Assembly: GCA_945877045.1 (NCBI GenBank)
Contig: CAMCQW010000037.1
Coordinates: 1 to 12,078, forward strand
Length of the DNA: 12,078 nucleotides
From: Chryseobacterium gleum
GTDB lineage: Bacteria; Bacteroidota; Bacteroidia; Flavobacteriales_D; Crocinitomicaceae
Reading direction: 5' to 3'
Shown here: piece after piece, positions 1-6,764 of the stretch
How the letters are laid out: each line of letters begins with the position of its first letter
Numbering within the stretch: position 1 is the first letter of the stretch
The notes under the pieces: model-generated
What the model saw: the letters and a program-made list of their open reading frames with translations, nothing else
Told to the model about the DNA's origin: nothing
Database searches by the model: none
Position numbers and translations under genes: made by a program

Positions 1-164
1 TTACAGCATCTGAAGAATATGACACCTTAGGTGGATTAATTATTCATGAATTAGAGTCAATTCCATCTGTTGGAGAAGAATTACACTACCAAAACCTTAG
101 TATTAAAATTGTGGCGGTAAGCGAACGCAGAATTGAATTAGTAAAATTGACCATCTTAAAATAA
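1..164 (+). CDS. C-terminal end of a CNNM/CorC-HlyC family membrane protein (partial)
   Basis: Only the last 53 residues are in the window; the first whole codon starts at base 3 and the stop TAA is at 162-164. The peptide contains YDTLGGLIIHEL, then IPSVGEEL, and ends in RIELVKLTIL. This is the pattern of the small C-terminal CorC_HlyC (transporter-associated) domain that follows the CBS pair in CNNM/HlyC-type proteins. Family members are inner-membrane proteins with an N-terminal DUF21/CNNM domain, linked to divalent cation handling. In Bacteroidota the gliding-associated GldE is a paralogue, but the conserved TLGGLI and RIEL blocks look more like the general HlyC/CorC type. The downstream phosphatase starts 7 bp after the stop, so the two are probably co-transcribed. 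The family call is fairly safe; the exact member cannot be decided from this tail. Confidence 0.75.
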   Translation, partial: TASEEYDTLGGLIIHELESIPSVGEELHYQNLSIKIVAVSERRIELVKLTILK

Positions 165-171
165 CAAAAGA

Positions 172-834
172 TTGATTCAGATAAACAATTTTGAAGCGGT
201 TATTTTTGACATGGATGGTGTATTAATTGACTCTGAACCTCTGTGGAAGATTGCCATGGAAGAAGTTTTTTCATCCTTTGGGTCAAAATTAAAAAAAGAG
301 GACTTTCAAAAAACGGTGGGGCTTAGAATTGATGAAGTCATCCACTATTGGAACTTGCAAGAAAATTGGGGGATAAGGGATGAATCAGAAGTAGAAGAAG
401 CCATTATCGTAAAAATGGAAGCACTCATCGCTGCTAATCCCTATCCATTAGCAGGAGTAATTGAAACCTTGCACTACTTAAAATCTAAAAAAATACCAAT
501 TGGCTTAGCCACCTCATCAAGCAGCCGACTGATAAAAATTGTCCTTGACAGCCTAGCTATTAAACCATTATTTAATTTTTTTCATTCAGCTGAAATGGAA
601 CAATATGGGAAACCTCATCCAGCAGTATATTTAACAGTTGCCAAAAAACTTTCTGTTCTTCCAGAAAAATGCCTTGTTATTGAGGATTCGCTAAACGGAA
701 TTATTTCAGCAAAGGCAGCAAAGATGAAAGCCGTTTGTATCCCAGAAAAAACGCATCTTATCGAGCCAAGATTGATCCTTGCCGATTATCAATTTGAATC
801 CATGACTGATTTTTTGAAAATTATTCAGTCCTAA
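172..834 (+). CDS. HAD-superfamily sugar-phosphate phosphatase (HxpB / beta-phosphoglucomutase-like)
   Basis: A 220-residue soluble HAD hydrolase, the normal length for the subfamily. Motif I is FDMDGVLIDSEPLW with nucleophile D13 and acid/base D15. A helical cap fills roughly residues 20-85. Motif II is LATSSS around S115, motif III is K147 in YGKPHP, and motif IV is E171-D172 in VIEDS. All catalytic residues are present. The SEPLW after motif I resembles hexitol/2-deoxyglucose-6-phosphatases (YniC/HxpB) more than true beta-phosphoglucomutases, so hydrolysis of a small sugar or polyol phosphate in the cytoplasm is the likely activity; the substrate is not readable. The start is TTG at 172: the frame is closed by TAA at 157-159, no ATG precedes motif I, and the next ATG (211) lies inside the catalytic motif. 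It follows the CorC-like gene by 7 bp. Confidence 0.88.
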   Translation: MIQINNFEAVIFDMDGVLIDSEPLWKIAMEEVFSSFGSKLKKEDFQKTVGLRIDEVIHYWNLQENWGIRDESEVEEAIIVKMEALIAANPYPLAGVIETLHYLKSKKIPIGLATSSSSRLIKIVLDSLAIKPLFNFFHSAEMEQYGKPHPAVYLTVAKKLSVLPEKCLVIEDSLNGIISAKAAKMKAVCIPEKTHLIEPRLILADYQFESMTDFLKIIQS

Positions 835-874
835 TTATAGTTCTCAATAGGTCGCCATCGTAAAATCAGTAGAA

Positions 875-908
875 TTTGACTCCCAATTCAATGGCTTTTG
901 TAAATTTG
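875..908 (+). promoter_or_regulatory. Bacteroidota-type promoter for ruvB-queG
   Basis: TTTG at 875-878 (-33 element) and TAAATTTG at 901-908 (exact match to the -7 consensus TAnnTTTG) are separated by 22 bp, close to the usual spacing. The pair lies in the 90-bp gap between the HAD phosphatase and ruvB. Transcription would start near 912-916, leaving only about 10 untranslated bases before the TTG at 925. The motif match is seen; promoter activity is inferred. Confidence 0.6.
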
Positions 909-924
909 TAAAAAAACAATCCTT

Positions 925-1944
925 TTGGAAGATTCTTTTGACTATCGTGAAAATGCCGAACAACCTGAACAAGAAATTGACAAGGTTCTCCGTCCGAAAT
1001 CACTCGCTGATTTTGCTGGGCAACCCGCTGTAGTAGAAAACTTAGCCATATTTGTTCAAGCGGCAAAACTCCGAAAAGAACCCTTAGATCATGTTTTATT
1101 ACATGGCCCACCAGGATTAGGAAAAACAACGCTTGCTCATATTATCGCCAATGAAATGGGCGTAGGATTTAAAGTAACAAGTGGACCAGTATTAGATAAA
1201 CCAGGTGATTTGGCGGGACTTCTTACCAATCTAAGCGAGGGCGATGTTCTTTTTATTGATGAAATCCATAGGTTAAGTCCCGTAGTAGAAGAGTACTTGT
1301 ATTCTGCCATGGAAGATTATGTGATCGATATTTTGTTAGATACAGGCCCAAATGCAAGATCCATCCAATTAAATTTGAATCCTTTTACCTTGATTGGTGC
1401 CACGACTCGATCTGGATTATTAACCTCACCATTACGTGCTCGATTTGGCATTAATTCTAGATTAGAATACTACGACTCCAAAACATTAACAAGCATTGTT
1501 GAGCGATCCGCAAATTTATTAAACATCCCAATCGATGAAGACGCCGCATATAAAATTGCAAGTAGAAGTCGTGGGACACCCAGAATTGCGAACGCCTTAT
1601 TACGACGCGTTAGGGATTTTGCACAGATTAAAGGAAGTGGAAAAATTGACGATAGCATTACAGAAATTGCACTAAAGGCATTAAATGTGGATGAAAATGG
1701 CTTAGATGAAATGGATATTCGAATTCTACGTGCTATCATCGATAAATTTGCTGGCGGCCCTGTTGGTTTAGGTACTATTGCTACCGCAATTGGCGAAAAT
1801 GCCGGTACCTTGGAAGAAGTGTACGAGCCATTTTTAATTCAGGAAGGCTTCCTAATGCGGACGCAACGTGGAAGAAAAGCGACTGAAAAAGCATTCAAAC
1901 TCTTTGGCAAAGAAATGGGCTGGAGCCAAGGCGGTTTATTCTAA
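925..1944 (+). CDS. ruvB: Holliday junction branch migration ATPase RuvB
   Basis: Full-length RuvB (339 residues; family about 330-350). RuvB forms hexameric rings that drive RuvA-bound Holliday junctions in recombination and repair. The N-terminal AAA+ linker ends in LRPKSLADFAGQ. Walker A is GPPGLGKTT (61-69), Walker B IDEIH (111-115), sensor 1 GATTRSG (158-164), the arginine finger is in SPLRARFG (R171), and sensor 2 is GTPR (R220). The winged-helix DNA-binding domain occupies about 256-339 and carries the conserved GGPVGL and TQRGRKAT blocks. The start is TTG at 925: TAA at 901-903 closes the frame and there is no ATG between that stop and the LRP block. ruvA and ruvC are not nearby, so the gene sits apart from the classic ruvABC operon. 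queG follows after 3 bp, implying a two-gene transcript. Confidence 0.97.
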   Translation: MEDSFDYRENAEQPEQEIDKVLRPKSLADFAGQPAVVENLAIFVQAAKLRKEPLDHVLLHGPPGLGKTTLAHIIANEMGVGFKVTSGPVLDKPGDLAGLLTNLSEGDVLFIDEIHRLSPVVEEYLYSAMEDYVIDILLDTGPNARSIQLNLNPFTLIGATTRSGLLTSPLRARFGINSRLEYYDSKTLTSIVERSANLLNIPIDEDAAYKIASRSRGTPRIANALLRRVRDFAQIKGSGKIDDSITEIALKALNVDENGLDEMDIRILRAIIDKFAGGPVGLGTIATAIGENAGTLEEVYEPFLIQEGFLMRTQRGRKATEKAFKLFGKEMGWSQGGLF

Positions 1945-1947
1945 TTC

Positions 1948-2871
1948 ATGAATGCTTCAAAATTCAAACAAGCGATAAAAAATAAAGCGAGCGAACTCGG
2001 TTTTTTTTATTGTGGCTTTTCAAAAGTGGCTTTTTTAGAAGAGGAAGCACCGCGTTTAGAAACTTGGCTCAAAAATAATTACCAGGGGTCGATGGCCTAC
2101 ATGGCCAATCATTTTGACAAGCGCCTCAATCCAAAGCTATTAGTCGACGATGCCAACACCGTAATTTCCCTGTTATTAAATTACCATACCGAAACACAGC
2201 AGAAAGATCCATTAGCTCCAAAAATATCCAAATATGCTTATGGGGAAGATTATCATTTTGTAATAAAGGATAAACTTAACGAGTTACTTTCTTTTATGAA
2301 ACAAGAAATCGGCGCTATTGAAGGCCGTGTTTTTGTAGATTCAGCTCCTGTTATGGATAAAGTTTGGGCGCAAAAAGCCGGCCTTGGCTGGATGGGGAAA
2401 AACACCAATTTGATTCACCCCAAAGAAGGGAGTTTTTTCTTTATTGCAGAGATCATTACAGACCTTGTAATTGATGAAGATGGTCCGATGAAAGATTATT
2501 GCGGCACCTGCACAAAATGCATTGACGCCTGCCCAACTGAAGCTATTGTAGCACCCTATGTGGTTGATGGCTCCAAATGTATTTCGCACTTAACCATCGA
2601 ACTAAAAGACGCAGTTTTACCGGATCAATTTAAAGGAAAAATGGATAATTGGATGTTCGGTTGCGATGTGTGCCAAGATGTTTGTCCGTGGAATAAATTC
2701 GGAAAAGTAAACAATGAAAAACGATTTCAGCCCAGTGCACAATTGTTAGATTTAAATCAAAATGATTGGGAAGACCTAGAACAAGAAACTTTTCAGGCTC
2801 TTTTCAAAAATAGCGCCGTTAAACGAACCAAATTTGAAGGGTTGAAACGAAATATTTCTTTTTTGAAATGA
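1948..2871 (+). CDS. queG: Epoxyqueuosine reductase QueG
   Basis: A 307-residue cytoplasmic iron-sulfur, cobalamin-dependent enzyme that reduces epoxyqueuosine to queuosine at tRNA position 34, the last step of queuosine synthesis. The N-terminal part (to about 175) carries DSAPVMDKVWAQKAGLGWMGKN, split here as DSAPVMDKVWAQ (131-142) and KAGLGWMGKN (143-152); D131 matches the proposed proton donor of the family. Two [4Fe-4S] sites are intact: C185, C188, C191, C195, and C211, C239, C242, C246. Length is well below the roughly 380 residues of the E. coli enzyme, because the C-terminal HEAT-like extension is short. ATG at 1948 lies 3 bp after the ruvB stop with no recognisable Shine-Dalgarno, so translation may depend on ruvB. 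It ends 4 bp from the stop of the convergent esterase gene. Confidence 0.95.
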   Translation: MNASKFKQAIKNKASELGFFYCGFSKVAFLEEEAPRLETWLKNNYQGSMAYMANHFDKRLNPKLLVDDANTVISLLLNYHTETQQKDPLAPKISKYAYGEDYHFVIKDKLNELLSFMKQEIGAIEGRVFVDSAPVMDKVWAQKAGLGWMGKNTNLIHPKEGSFFFIAEIITDLVIDEDGPMKDYCGTCTKCIDACPTEAIVAPYVVDGSKCISHLTIELKDAVLPDQFKGKMDNWMFGCDVCQDVCPWNKFGKVNNEKRFQPSAQLLDLNQNDWEDLEQETFQALFKNSAVKRTKFEGLKRNISFLK

Positions 2872-2875
2872 TTTC
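2849..2875. terminator. Stem-loop at the queG/esterase convergent junction
   Basis: GAAATATTTC (2849-2858), TTTTTT (2859-2864) and GAAATGATTTC (2865-2875) can fold into a 10-bp stem with one bulged G and a 6-base loop; the first arm is itself a perfect palindrome. It covers the last codons of queG and ends at the esterase stop. There is no U-tract on either side, so it is not a textbook intrinsic terminator. Its place between two converging genes with no other spacer makes a role in 3' end formation plausible. Confidence 0.3.
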
Positions 2876-4285
2876 TTAGTGAGACCAATCGTCTGTTCTA
2901 AATGGTATTAATGGAAGTCCAACACTATTTTTGACATTACCAATCTGAAAATTCTTAAAACAATAGCGCACAGCAATGGGCCTAAAATCTTTTTCAAATT
3001 TTATACTAATGGTATTATTAGCTTCGCCAAAGAAGGCCTCGGCTTTCCGAAAAATCTGCGTTGAGTCAGCTATTTCAAATCCAACAATATCCTGCTGAGC
3101 CAAAAAACCATCGTAACTATTATCAAAATTTAAAATTATCGAATCGCTAAAAATACTAAATCGACTCAGTGAGGGCGAATTTGCTTTTATGCTATCAAAA
3201 CCATAGTTTTTATGTAAGACTAAATTAGCTACACGATCTCCAATTGGTTTTTTCTGAGAGGGGTGAATATTTATTATCTCTGACTCAAAAACCAAATCAT
3301 TCGTGCAAACATAAGCGCTGTTATCCATTAAATTCACACCTTGGAATTGTGCTTCCCTTAGCTTTGCTGCTTGGACCACGTCGCCATAAAGAAATGGAGC
3401 TATTTCCACCACATAAAAAGGCAAATCCGCCTTATCAAAAGTATAGCGCCATAAATAAACCAATTCTTGTAATTTTTGGGCATATGTAGCATAACGCTCG
3501 ACATTACTTTCTCCCTGATACCAAACAAAACCATTAATTACATAATTCCGAAAAGGTTTTAGCATATTTTGATACATCACATTGGGTCTCTGCCAACTCA
3601 TAGAATCGGGTATTTTTTGTTTGAAATCAAAATCAGTATATTTTTCAAGATTTCCTGGACTTAACCATCCTTCAATGCAAGAGCCTCCATAACTCGTGTT
3701 AATTATTCCAATAGGCACCTTTAATTGCTCCTGTAATCGAAGTGCAAAGAAATAAGCTGTCGCGCTGAATAATGGTAAATTTTGAGGACTACTTTCTCTC
3801 CATTTTCCCTTTCCAACAACGTTCGAATTAAGAGATGCTGACTTTACAACATTTAGCATTCTAATGCCACTTTCCTTTTTAGCATTCGCTATATAATAAT
3901 TAGCATCAGCAATGGGCTGATCTTTAAAGCCATTAAAACTCATTTCCATATTAGATTGCCCCGAACATAACCAGACTTCCCCGATTAATACATTTTGAAT
4001 GGTGATTAATTTTCCATCGGAAATAGTTATCGTATGCTTTTGAAAAGATGCCGCATTGGTCTGTATCGAAATTTGCCATTCCCCATTTTTTTCAGAGCGA
4101 CAAGTATACGGAACAGTTGACCAAGACACTTTAATTTTAACGGATGTTTTGGCTTTGGCAGTTCCCCATAATTTAATCGTGCTATTTTGCTGAATCACCA
4201 TGTTATCACTTAACACATCTGGCAAAACGACCTTTGCATTAAGCATAAAACAAAACAGAAAAGGAACCAAGATCGTAATCCTCAT
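2876..4285 (-). CDS. Exported sialate O-acetylesterase-like SGNH esterase (SASA domain)
   Basis: A 469-residue exported carbohydrate esterase. Residues 1-17 form a signal peptide (hydrophobic TILVPFLFCFML, likely cut after LNA), so it acts in the periplasm or outside. A small beta domain (about 18-100) with DVLSDNMVIQQ leads into the SGNH/SASA domain. The nucleophile is S111 in CSGQSNMEM, followed by INTSYGGSCIEGW (195-207), VWYQGESN (254-261) and the catalytic-type histidine H341 in INIHPSQKK. A C-terminal beta-rich part follows (about 365-469). Family members remove acetyl groups from sialic acids or from xylan and other glycans; substrate cannot be read here. The ATG at 4285 is followed directly by the signal sequence. 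It is a single gene facing away from the amine oxidase, with no SusC/SusD or glycosidase genes in view to suggest a polysaccharide locus. Confidence 0.87.
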   Translation of the reverse strand: MRITILVPFLFCFMLNAKVVLPDVLSDNMVIQQNSTIKLWGTAKAKTSVKIKVSWSTVPYTCRSEKNGEWQISIQTNAASFQKHTITISDGKLITIQNVLIGEVWLCSGQSNMEMSFNGFKDQPIADANYYIANAKKESGIRMLNVVKSASLNSNVVGKGKWRESSPQNLPLFSATAYFFALRLQEQLKVPIGIINTSYGGSCIEGWLSPGNLEKYTDFDFKQKIPDSMSWQRPNVMYQNMLKPFRNYVINGFVWYQGESNVERYATYAQKLQELVYLWRYTFDKADLPFYVVEIAPFLYGDVVQAAKLREAQFQGVNLMDNSAYVCTNDLVFESEIINIHPSQKKPIGDRVANLVLHKNYGFDSIKANSPSLSRFSIFSDSIILNFDNSYDGFLAQQDIVGFEIADSTQIFRKAEAFFGEANNTISIKFEKDFRPIAVRYCFKNFQIGNVKNSVGLPLIPFRTDDWSH

Positions 4286-4301
4286 AATATTAATTATTCT
4301 G

Positions 4302-4334
4302 CGAAAATAAATAATGTTCTCTTACTAAATTCAA
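4302..4334 (-). promoter_or_regulatory. Weak candidate promoter for the SASA esterase
   Basis: Read leftward, TATTTTCG (4309 down to 4302) matches the -7 consensus TAnnTTTG at all but one defined position, and TTG (4334 down to 4332) lies 22 bp upstream as a possible -33 element. The box is 16 bp ahead of the ATG at 4285. One mismatch and an AT-rich background make chance a real possibility. Confidence 0.25.
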
Positions 4335-4400
4335 CATAGAACTTAATTTATTCATTTGAACTAAACTATTATCACTTTTGGTTTCCAAAAAAGGGAATAG

Positions 4401-4463
4401 ATGAAAAAGATTTGCGTACTCTTTTTATTGATCAACCTTAAATTATGGTGTCTTGCCTCTTGA
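4401..4463 (+). pseudogene. Orphan 20-residue signal-peptide-like ORF (gene remnant or tiny leader)
   Basis: ATG at 4401 opens a frame reading MKKICVLFLL, then INLKLWCLAS, then TGA (4461-4463). Two lysines followed by a hydrophobic run and a small-residue end (CLAS) are what an export signal looks like, but nothing follows it. AAGGGA at 4391-4396 is a better ribosome-binding candidate than most genes here have. A different frame (4445-4540, 31 codons) continues downstream without an obvious family. It may be the decayed start of a lost exported protein, a small membrane peptide, or chance in AT-rich DNA. I do not recognise it. Confidence 0.25.
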
Positions 4464-4508
4464 GTACCCAGAGATTGAAGTGCTTTCCGTCAAATAATTC
4501 TCAAGCAA

Positions 4509-4552
4509 TAATTACCCTTTCAAAAAAATTAATTTTTTAGCAGGGATAATTA
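4509..4552. repeat. Nested inverted repeat in the divergent spacer
   Basis: Outer arms TAATTACCCT (4509-4518) and AGGGATAATTA (4542-4552) are complementary with a single bulged base. Between them lies a perfect 16-bp palindrome, AAAAAATTAATTTTTT (4523-4538). The structure ends 18 bp upstream of the -7 box of the amine oxidase gene, so it could be a regulator-binding site; a terminator for the upstream small ORF is an alternative. The symmetry is seen; the role is inferred. Confidence 0.45.
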
Positions 4553-4570
4553 CCATGTTAGTTTTCTAAT

Positions 4571-4578
4571 TAAATTTG
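4571..4578 (+). promoter_or_regulatory. -7 promoter box for the amine oxidase operon
   Basis: TAAATTTG is an exact TAnnTTTG match 40 bp before the ATG at 4619, giving a predicted leader of roughly 30-35 bases. I find no TTG or TTTG at the -33 distance (about 4545-4552); that area is instead the right arm of the inverted repeat, which may mean the promoter depends on an activator. Confidence 0.45.
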
Positions 4579-4584
4579 AAACAA

Positions 4585-4601
4585 TGCAAAAACACTTTGC
4601 A
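4585..4601 (+). repeat. Small hairpin in the amine oxidase leader
   Basis: TGCAAA (4585-4590) and TTTGCA (4596-4601) are perfect inverted copies around AACAC. The hairpin would lie at the very 5' end of the predicted transcript and 17 bp before the start codon. It could stabilise the mRNA or be an operator half-site pair; a 6-bp stem in AT-rich DNA can also be chance. Confidence 0.3.
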
Positions 4602-4618
4602 AATTATTCGAATCAAAT

Positions 4619-5959
4619 ATGGATAGACGCTATTTTCTTAAACAATCAGCATTATTTTCAATCGGTGGTTTATTAATTCCTTCAGCGATTGTTGGCTCTT
4701 GCCGAAAAGAAATATTATTAGAAGACATTAACTTCGATGGGAAGGTCATAATAATCGGAGCAGGAGCCGCTGGATTGTATGCTGCATACCTATTAAAATC
4801 AAAAGGAATAAAATTTCAGCTTTTAGAAGCTTCCGCGAACTATGGCGGGAGATTGGGTAAACTTACTGGATTTGCTAATTTCCCAATTGATCTAGGCGCA
4901 CAATGGATGCATGGGAAAAATAATATTTTCAGTGACTTCATTACAAAATCTGACACCAAAATATCCTTGGACGATAGCGATCTAAAATATTGGTTCAATA
5001 ATCAGTTAGTAAATAAATTACCCAAAAACACAGACATTTTTGAAGGGGATGATTTACCCGATATTTCATACGAAGATTACGCACTACAAAAAGGATTTGG
5101 CAACGAGTATAAGTACATTATAGAAAATATTGCCGGCGATCAAGGGGCGGACGCATCCCAACTTTCTGTCTATGGGAATAATAAAGACGAAGAAAATTGG
5201 ACTTCTGGCGATGATGATTATAAATTTCAAGAAACATACTTCGATTTTATTGATAAGCAAATTGCGGCTCAAGTGAAAGATGAAATAATATTGAACACCA
5301 TCGTTTCTAAGATTGATTATACACAATCAAGCATAGAAATAACCGACAGCAACAATAATGTATACAGTGCAGACAAAGTAATTATCACAGTTCCTATCCC
5401 GATTCTTAAATCAGGAGATATACAATTCATTCCGTCACTATCTACCGAAAAGACAAGTGCCTTCTCAAAAATTGGAATGGGCGCAGGTATGAAAGTATTT
5501 TTAAAATTTAGCAATAAATTTTTCGACCAAAACATTATTGGCGGGACAATTTGTGCGGCTTATGCCGACGATAGCATTGGAAAAGTACAAGATGATAACA
5601 TCTTGCTCGCTTTTGTTATGGGAGAGCAGGCTGAATATTTAAGCGCATTAGGAAGCAATGCAGCAATTACGAACGCCTTACTACAAGAATTGGACACGAT
5701 GTATAACGGGCAAGCCACCGCATCATTTATTGCGTCGCATGTTGAAGACTGGACCACCAACCCATTTGTGAAAGGAGCCTATTCTTACAGCACTATTGGT
5801 ATGGGAAATGCACGGTTTATTGCAGCAAAATCGATAAACAAAAAATTATATTTCGCTGGTGAAGCCATGAATTTGAACGGCCACCATCAAACTGCGCAAG
5901 GAGCTGTAGAAACAGGCTATAGAGAAGTTATTAATTTATTAGAAGACCTTGGAAAATGA
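4619..5959 (+). CDS. Tat-type lipoprotein FAD-dependent amine oxidase
   Basis: A 446-residue flavin amine oxidase (monoamine/polyamine oxidase superfamily). The N-terminus has a twin-arginine signal, DRRYFLK (2-8), then a hydrophobic stretch and a lipobox VGSC with C28, so export of the folded, FAD-loaded protein and lipid anchoring are predicted. The Rossmann FAD motif is VIIIGAGAAG (43-52) with ribose-binding E70 in LLEAS, followed by GGRLG (76-80) and DLGAQWMHG (91-99). K292 in GAGMKVFLKF fits the conserved active-site lysine of the family. The C-terminal FAD clamp is YFAGEAMNLNGHH (411-423) with AQGAVETGYR after it. No cysteine suggests covalent flavin. Such enzymes oxidise amines or amino acids to an aldehyde or imine with H2O2 release; the substrate is not evident. 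The stop overlaps the next gene by 4 bp. Confidence 0.88.
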   Translation: MDRRYFLKQSALFSIGGLLIPSAIVGSCRKEILLEDINFDGKVIIIGAGAAGLYAAYLLKSKGIKFQLLEASANYGGRLGKLTGFANFPIDLGAQWMHGKNNIFSDFITKSDTKISLDDSDLKYWFNNQLVNKLPKNTDIFEGDDLPDISYEDYALQKGFGNEYKYIIENIAGDQGADASQLSVYGNNKDEENWTSGDDDYKFQETYFDFIDKQIAAQVKDEIILNTIVSKIDYTQSSIEITDSNNNVYSADKVIITVPIPILKSGDIQFIPSLSTEKTSAFSKIGMGAGMKVFLKFSNKFFDQNIIGGTICAAYADDSIGKVQDDNILLAFVMGEQAEYLSALGSNAAITNALLQELDTMYNGQATASFIASHVEDWTTNPFVKGAYSYSTIGMGNARFIAAKSINKKLYFAGEAMNLNGHHQTAQGAVETGYREVINLLEDLGK

Positions 5960-6624
5960 GAGTTATATCATTATTTATCGTTTTGTTTTTTCTGCACCTC
6001 AACTCAATAGCACAGGAATTTAAAATTGATGCTTCTTACAACTATTTGTTTGCAAATCAATGGGACAAAGCGATTCAAACTTACAACTTTAGTCGGCCAT
6101 TTAATTATGAGAAGCAACCATTATTCATGCATGGCTTAACTACTTCTGGGACCTATATTTTTAAGTCAGCGAAACAATTAAAACACGGAATAAACATTTC
6201 CTATTCTTACTTAAGAAGTTCGTCTGAAAATGAAAATTTAGACGTTAAATTGCACCTTAATTTTCTTAAATTGGCCTATCTTCTTCATTATGAATACAAA
6301 GAAAAATTAAAAAATATGTATACCGACATCATTTTTTCAGCGAAAACTAGCGCACTATTTAGAAATGTAAACGGAAAACCATTTACGTATGATGAAGAAA
6401 AATCAAAAGCTTTTGGAATAGGCGGCGACATATGTGTTAAGATGGGCTATTTCATGAAATTTAAAAATAAAAATGGCCTTTCTCCTTTTGTCCTTATTGC
6501 TTGTACTCCTTACTTTTATTCCCCAAATACCGAAGCCGTTATTAACCAAACGAAAGGACTTGCCAGTAAATCTTCAACAGCAATATTAAGTGCTCAAATG
6601 GGTATGGCATTTCATATTAAATGA
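5956..6624 (+). CDS. Exported hypothetical protein, probable outer-membrane beta-barrel
   Basis: A 222-residue protein of no family I can name. Residues 1-19 are a clear signal peptide (SLFIVLFFLHL, cut at SIA/QEF, the usual Bacteroidota AQ boundary). The mature part has many short strands alternating polar and aromatic/aliphatic residues, such as KIDASYNYLF, HGINISYSYL, YTDIIFSAKT and SPFVLIACTPYFY, as expected of a small outer-membrane barrel of about eight strands. It ends in MAFHIK rather than a terminal aromatic, which weakens but does not exclude the barrel idea. Its ATG overlaps the amine oxidase stop (ATGA, 5956-5959), implying coupled translation and a shared role at the envelope. 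Export is firm; barrel topology is inference. Confidence 0.65.
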   Translation: MRVISLFIVLFFLHLNSIAQEFKIDASYNYLFANQWDKAIQTYNFSRPFNYEKQPLFMHGLTTSGTYIFKSAKQLKHGINISYSYLRSSSENENLDVKLHLNFLKLAYLLHYEYKEKLKNMYTDIIFSAKTSALFRNVNGKPFTYDEEKSKAFGIGGDICVKMGYFMKFKNKNGLSPFVLIACTPYFYSPNTEAVINQTKGLASKSSTAILSAQMGMAFHIK

Positions 6625-6764
6625 GCGAATACCATACATAATTGGACACGTTAAAACAGACTCAATCCCTTTTAAATAAGATTGTCACACAAGAGAATAG
6701 TGATGAAATAACGAAGCTAAAGTCTCTTAATTCAATAAACGCTGTGGTGAAAAAGCAAGGGAAA

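Larger units (their letters stand above)
4286..4618. other. 333-bp divergent intergenic region
   Basis: This spacer separates the leftward esterase from the rightward amine oxidase. From left to right it holds a weak leftward promoter candidate (4302-4334), a 20-codon signal-peptide-like ORF (4401-4463), a nested AT-rich inverted repeat (4509-4552), a TAAATTTG -7 box (4571-4578) and a short hairpin (4585-4601). I see no longer reading frame on either strand and no RNA gene that I recognise. Confidence 0.7.

Noticed and set aside
866..1129. Open frame of 87 codons on the minus strand across the start of ruvB
   Set aside because: It is antisense to the conserved RuvB N-terminal and Walker A coding sequence and covers the promoter; it has no family features.
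4445..4540. 31-codon frame overlapping the orphan signal-peptide ORF, possibly its frameshifted continuation
   Set aside because: The peptide has no recognisable pattern and runs into the palindrome; without a homologue the frameshift idea cannot be supported.
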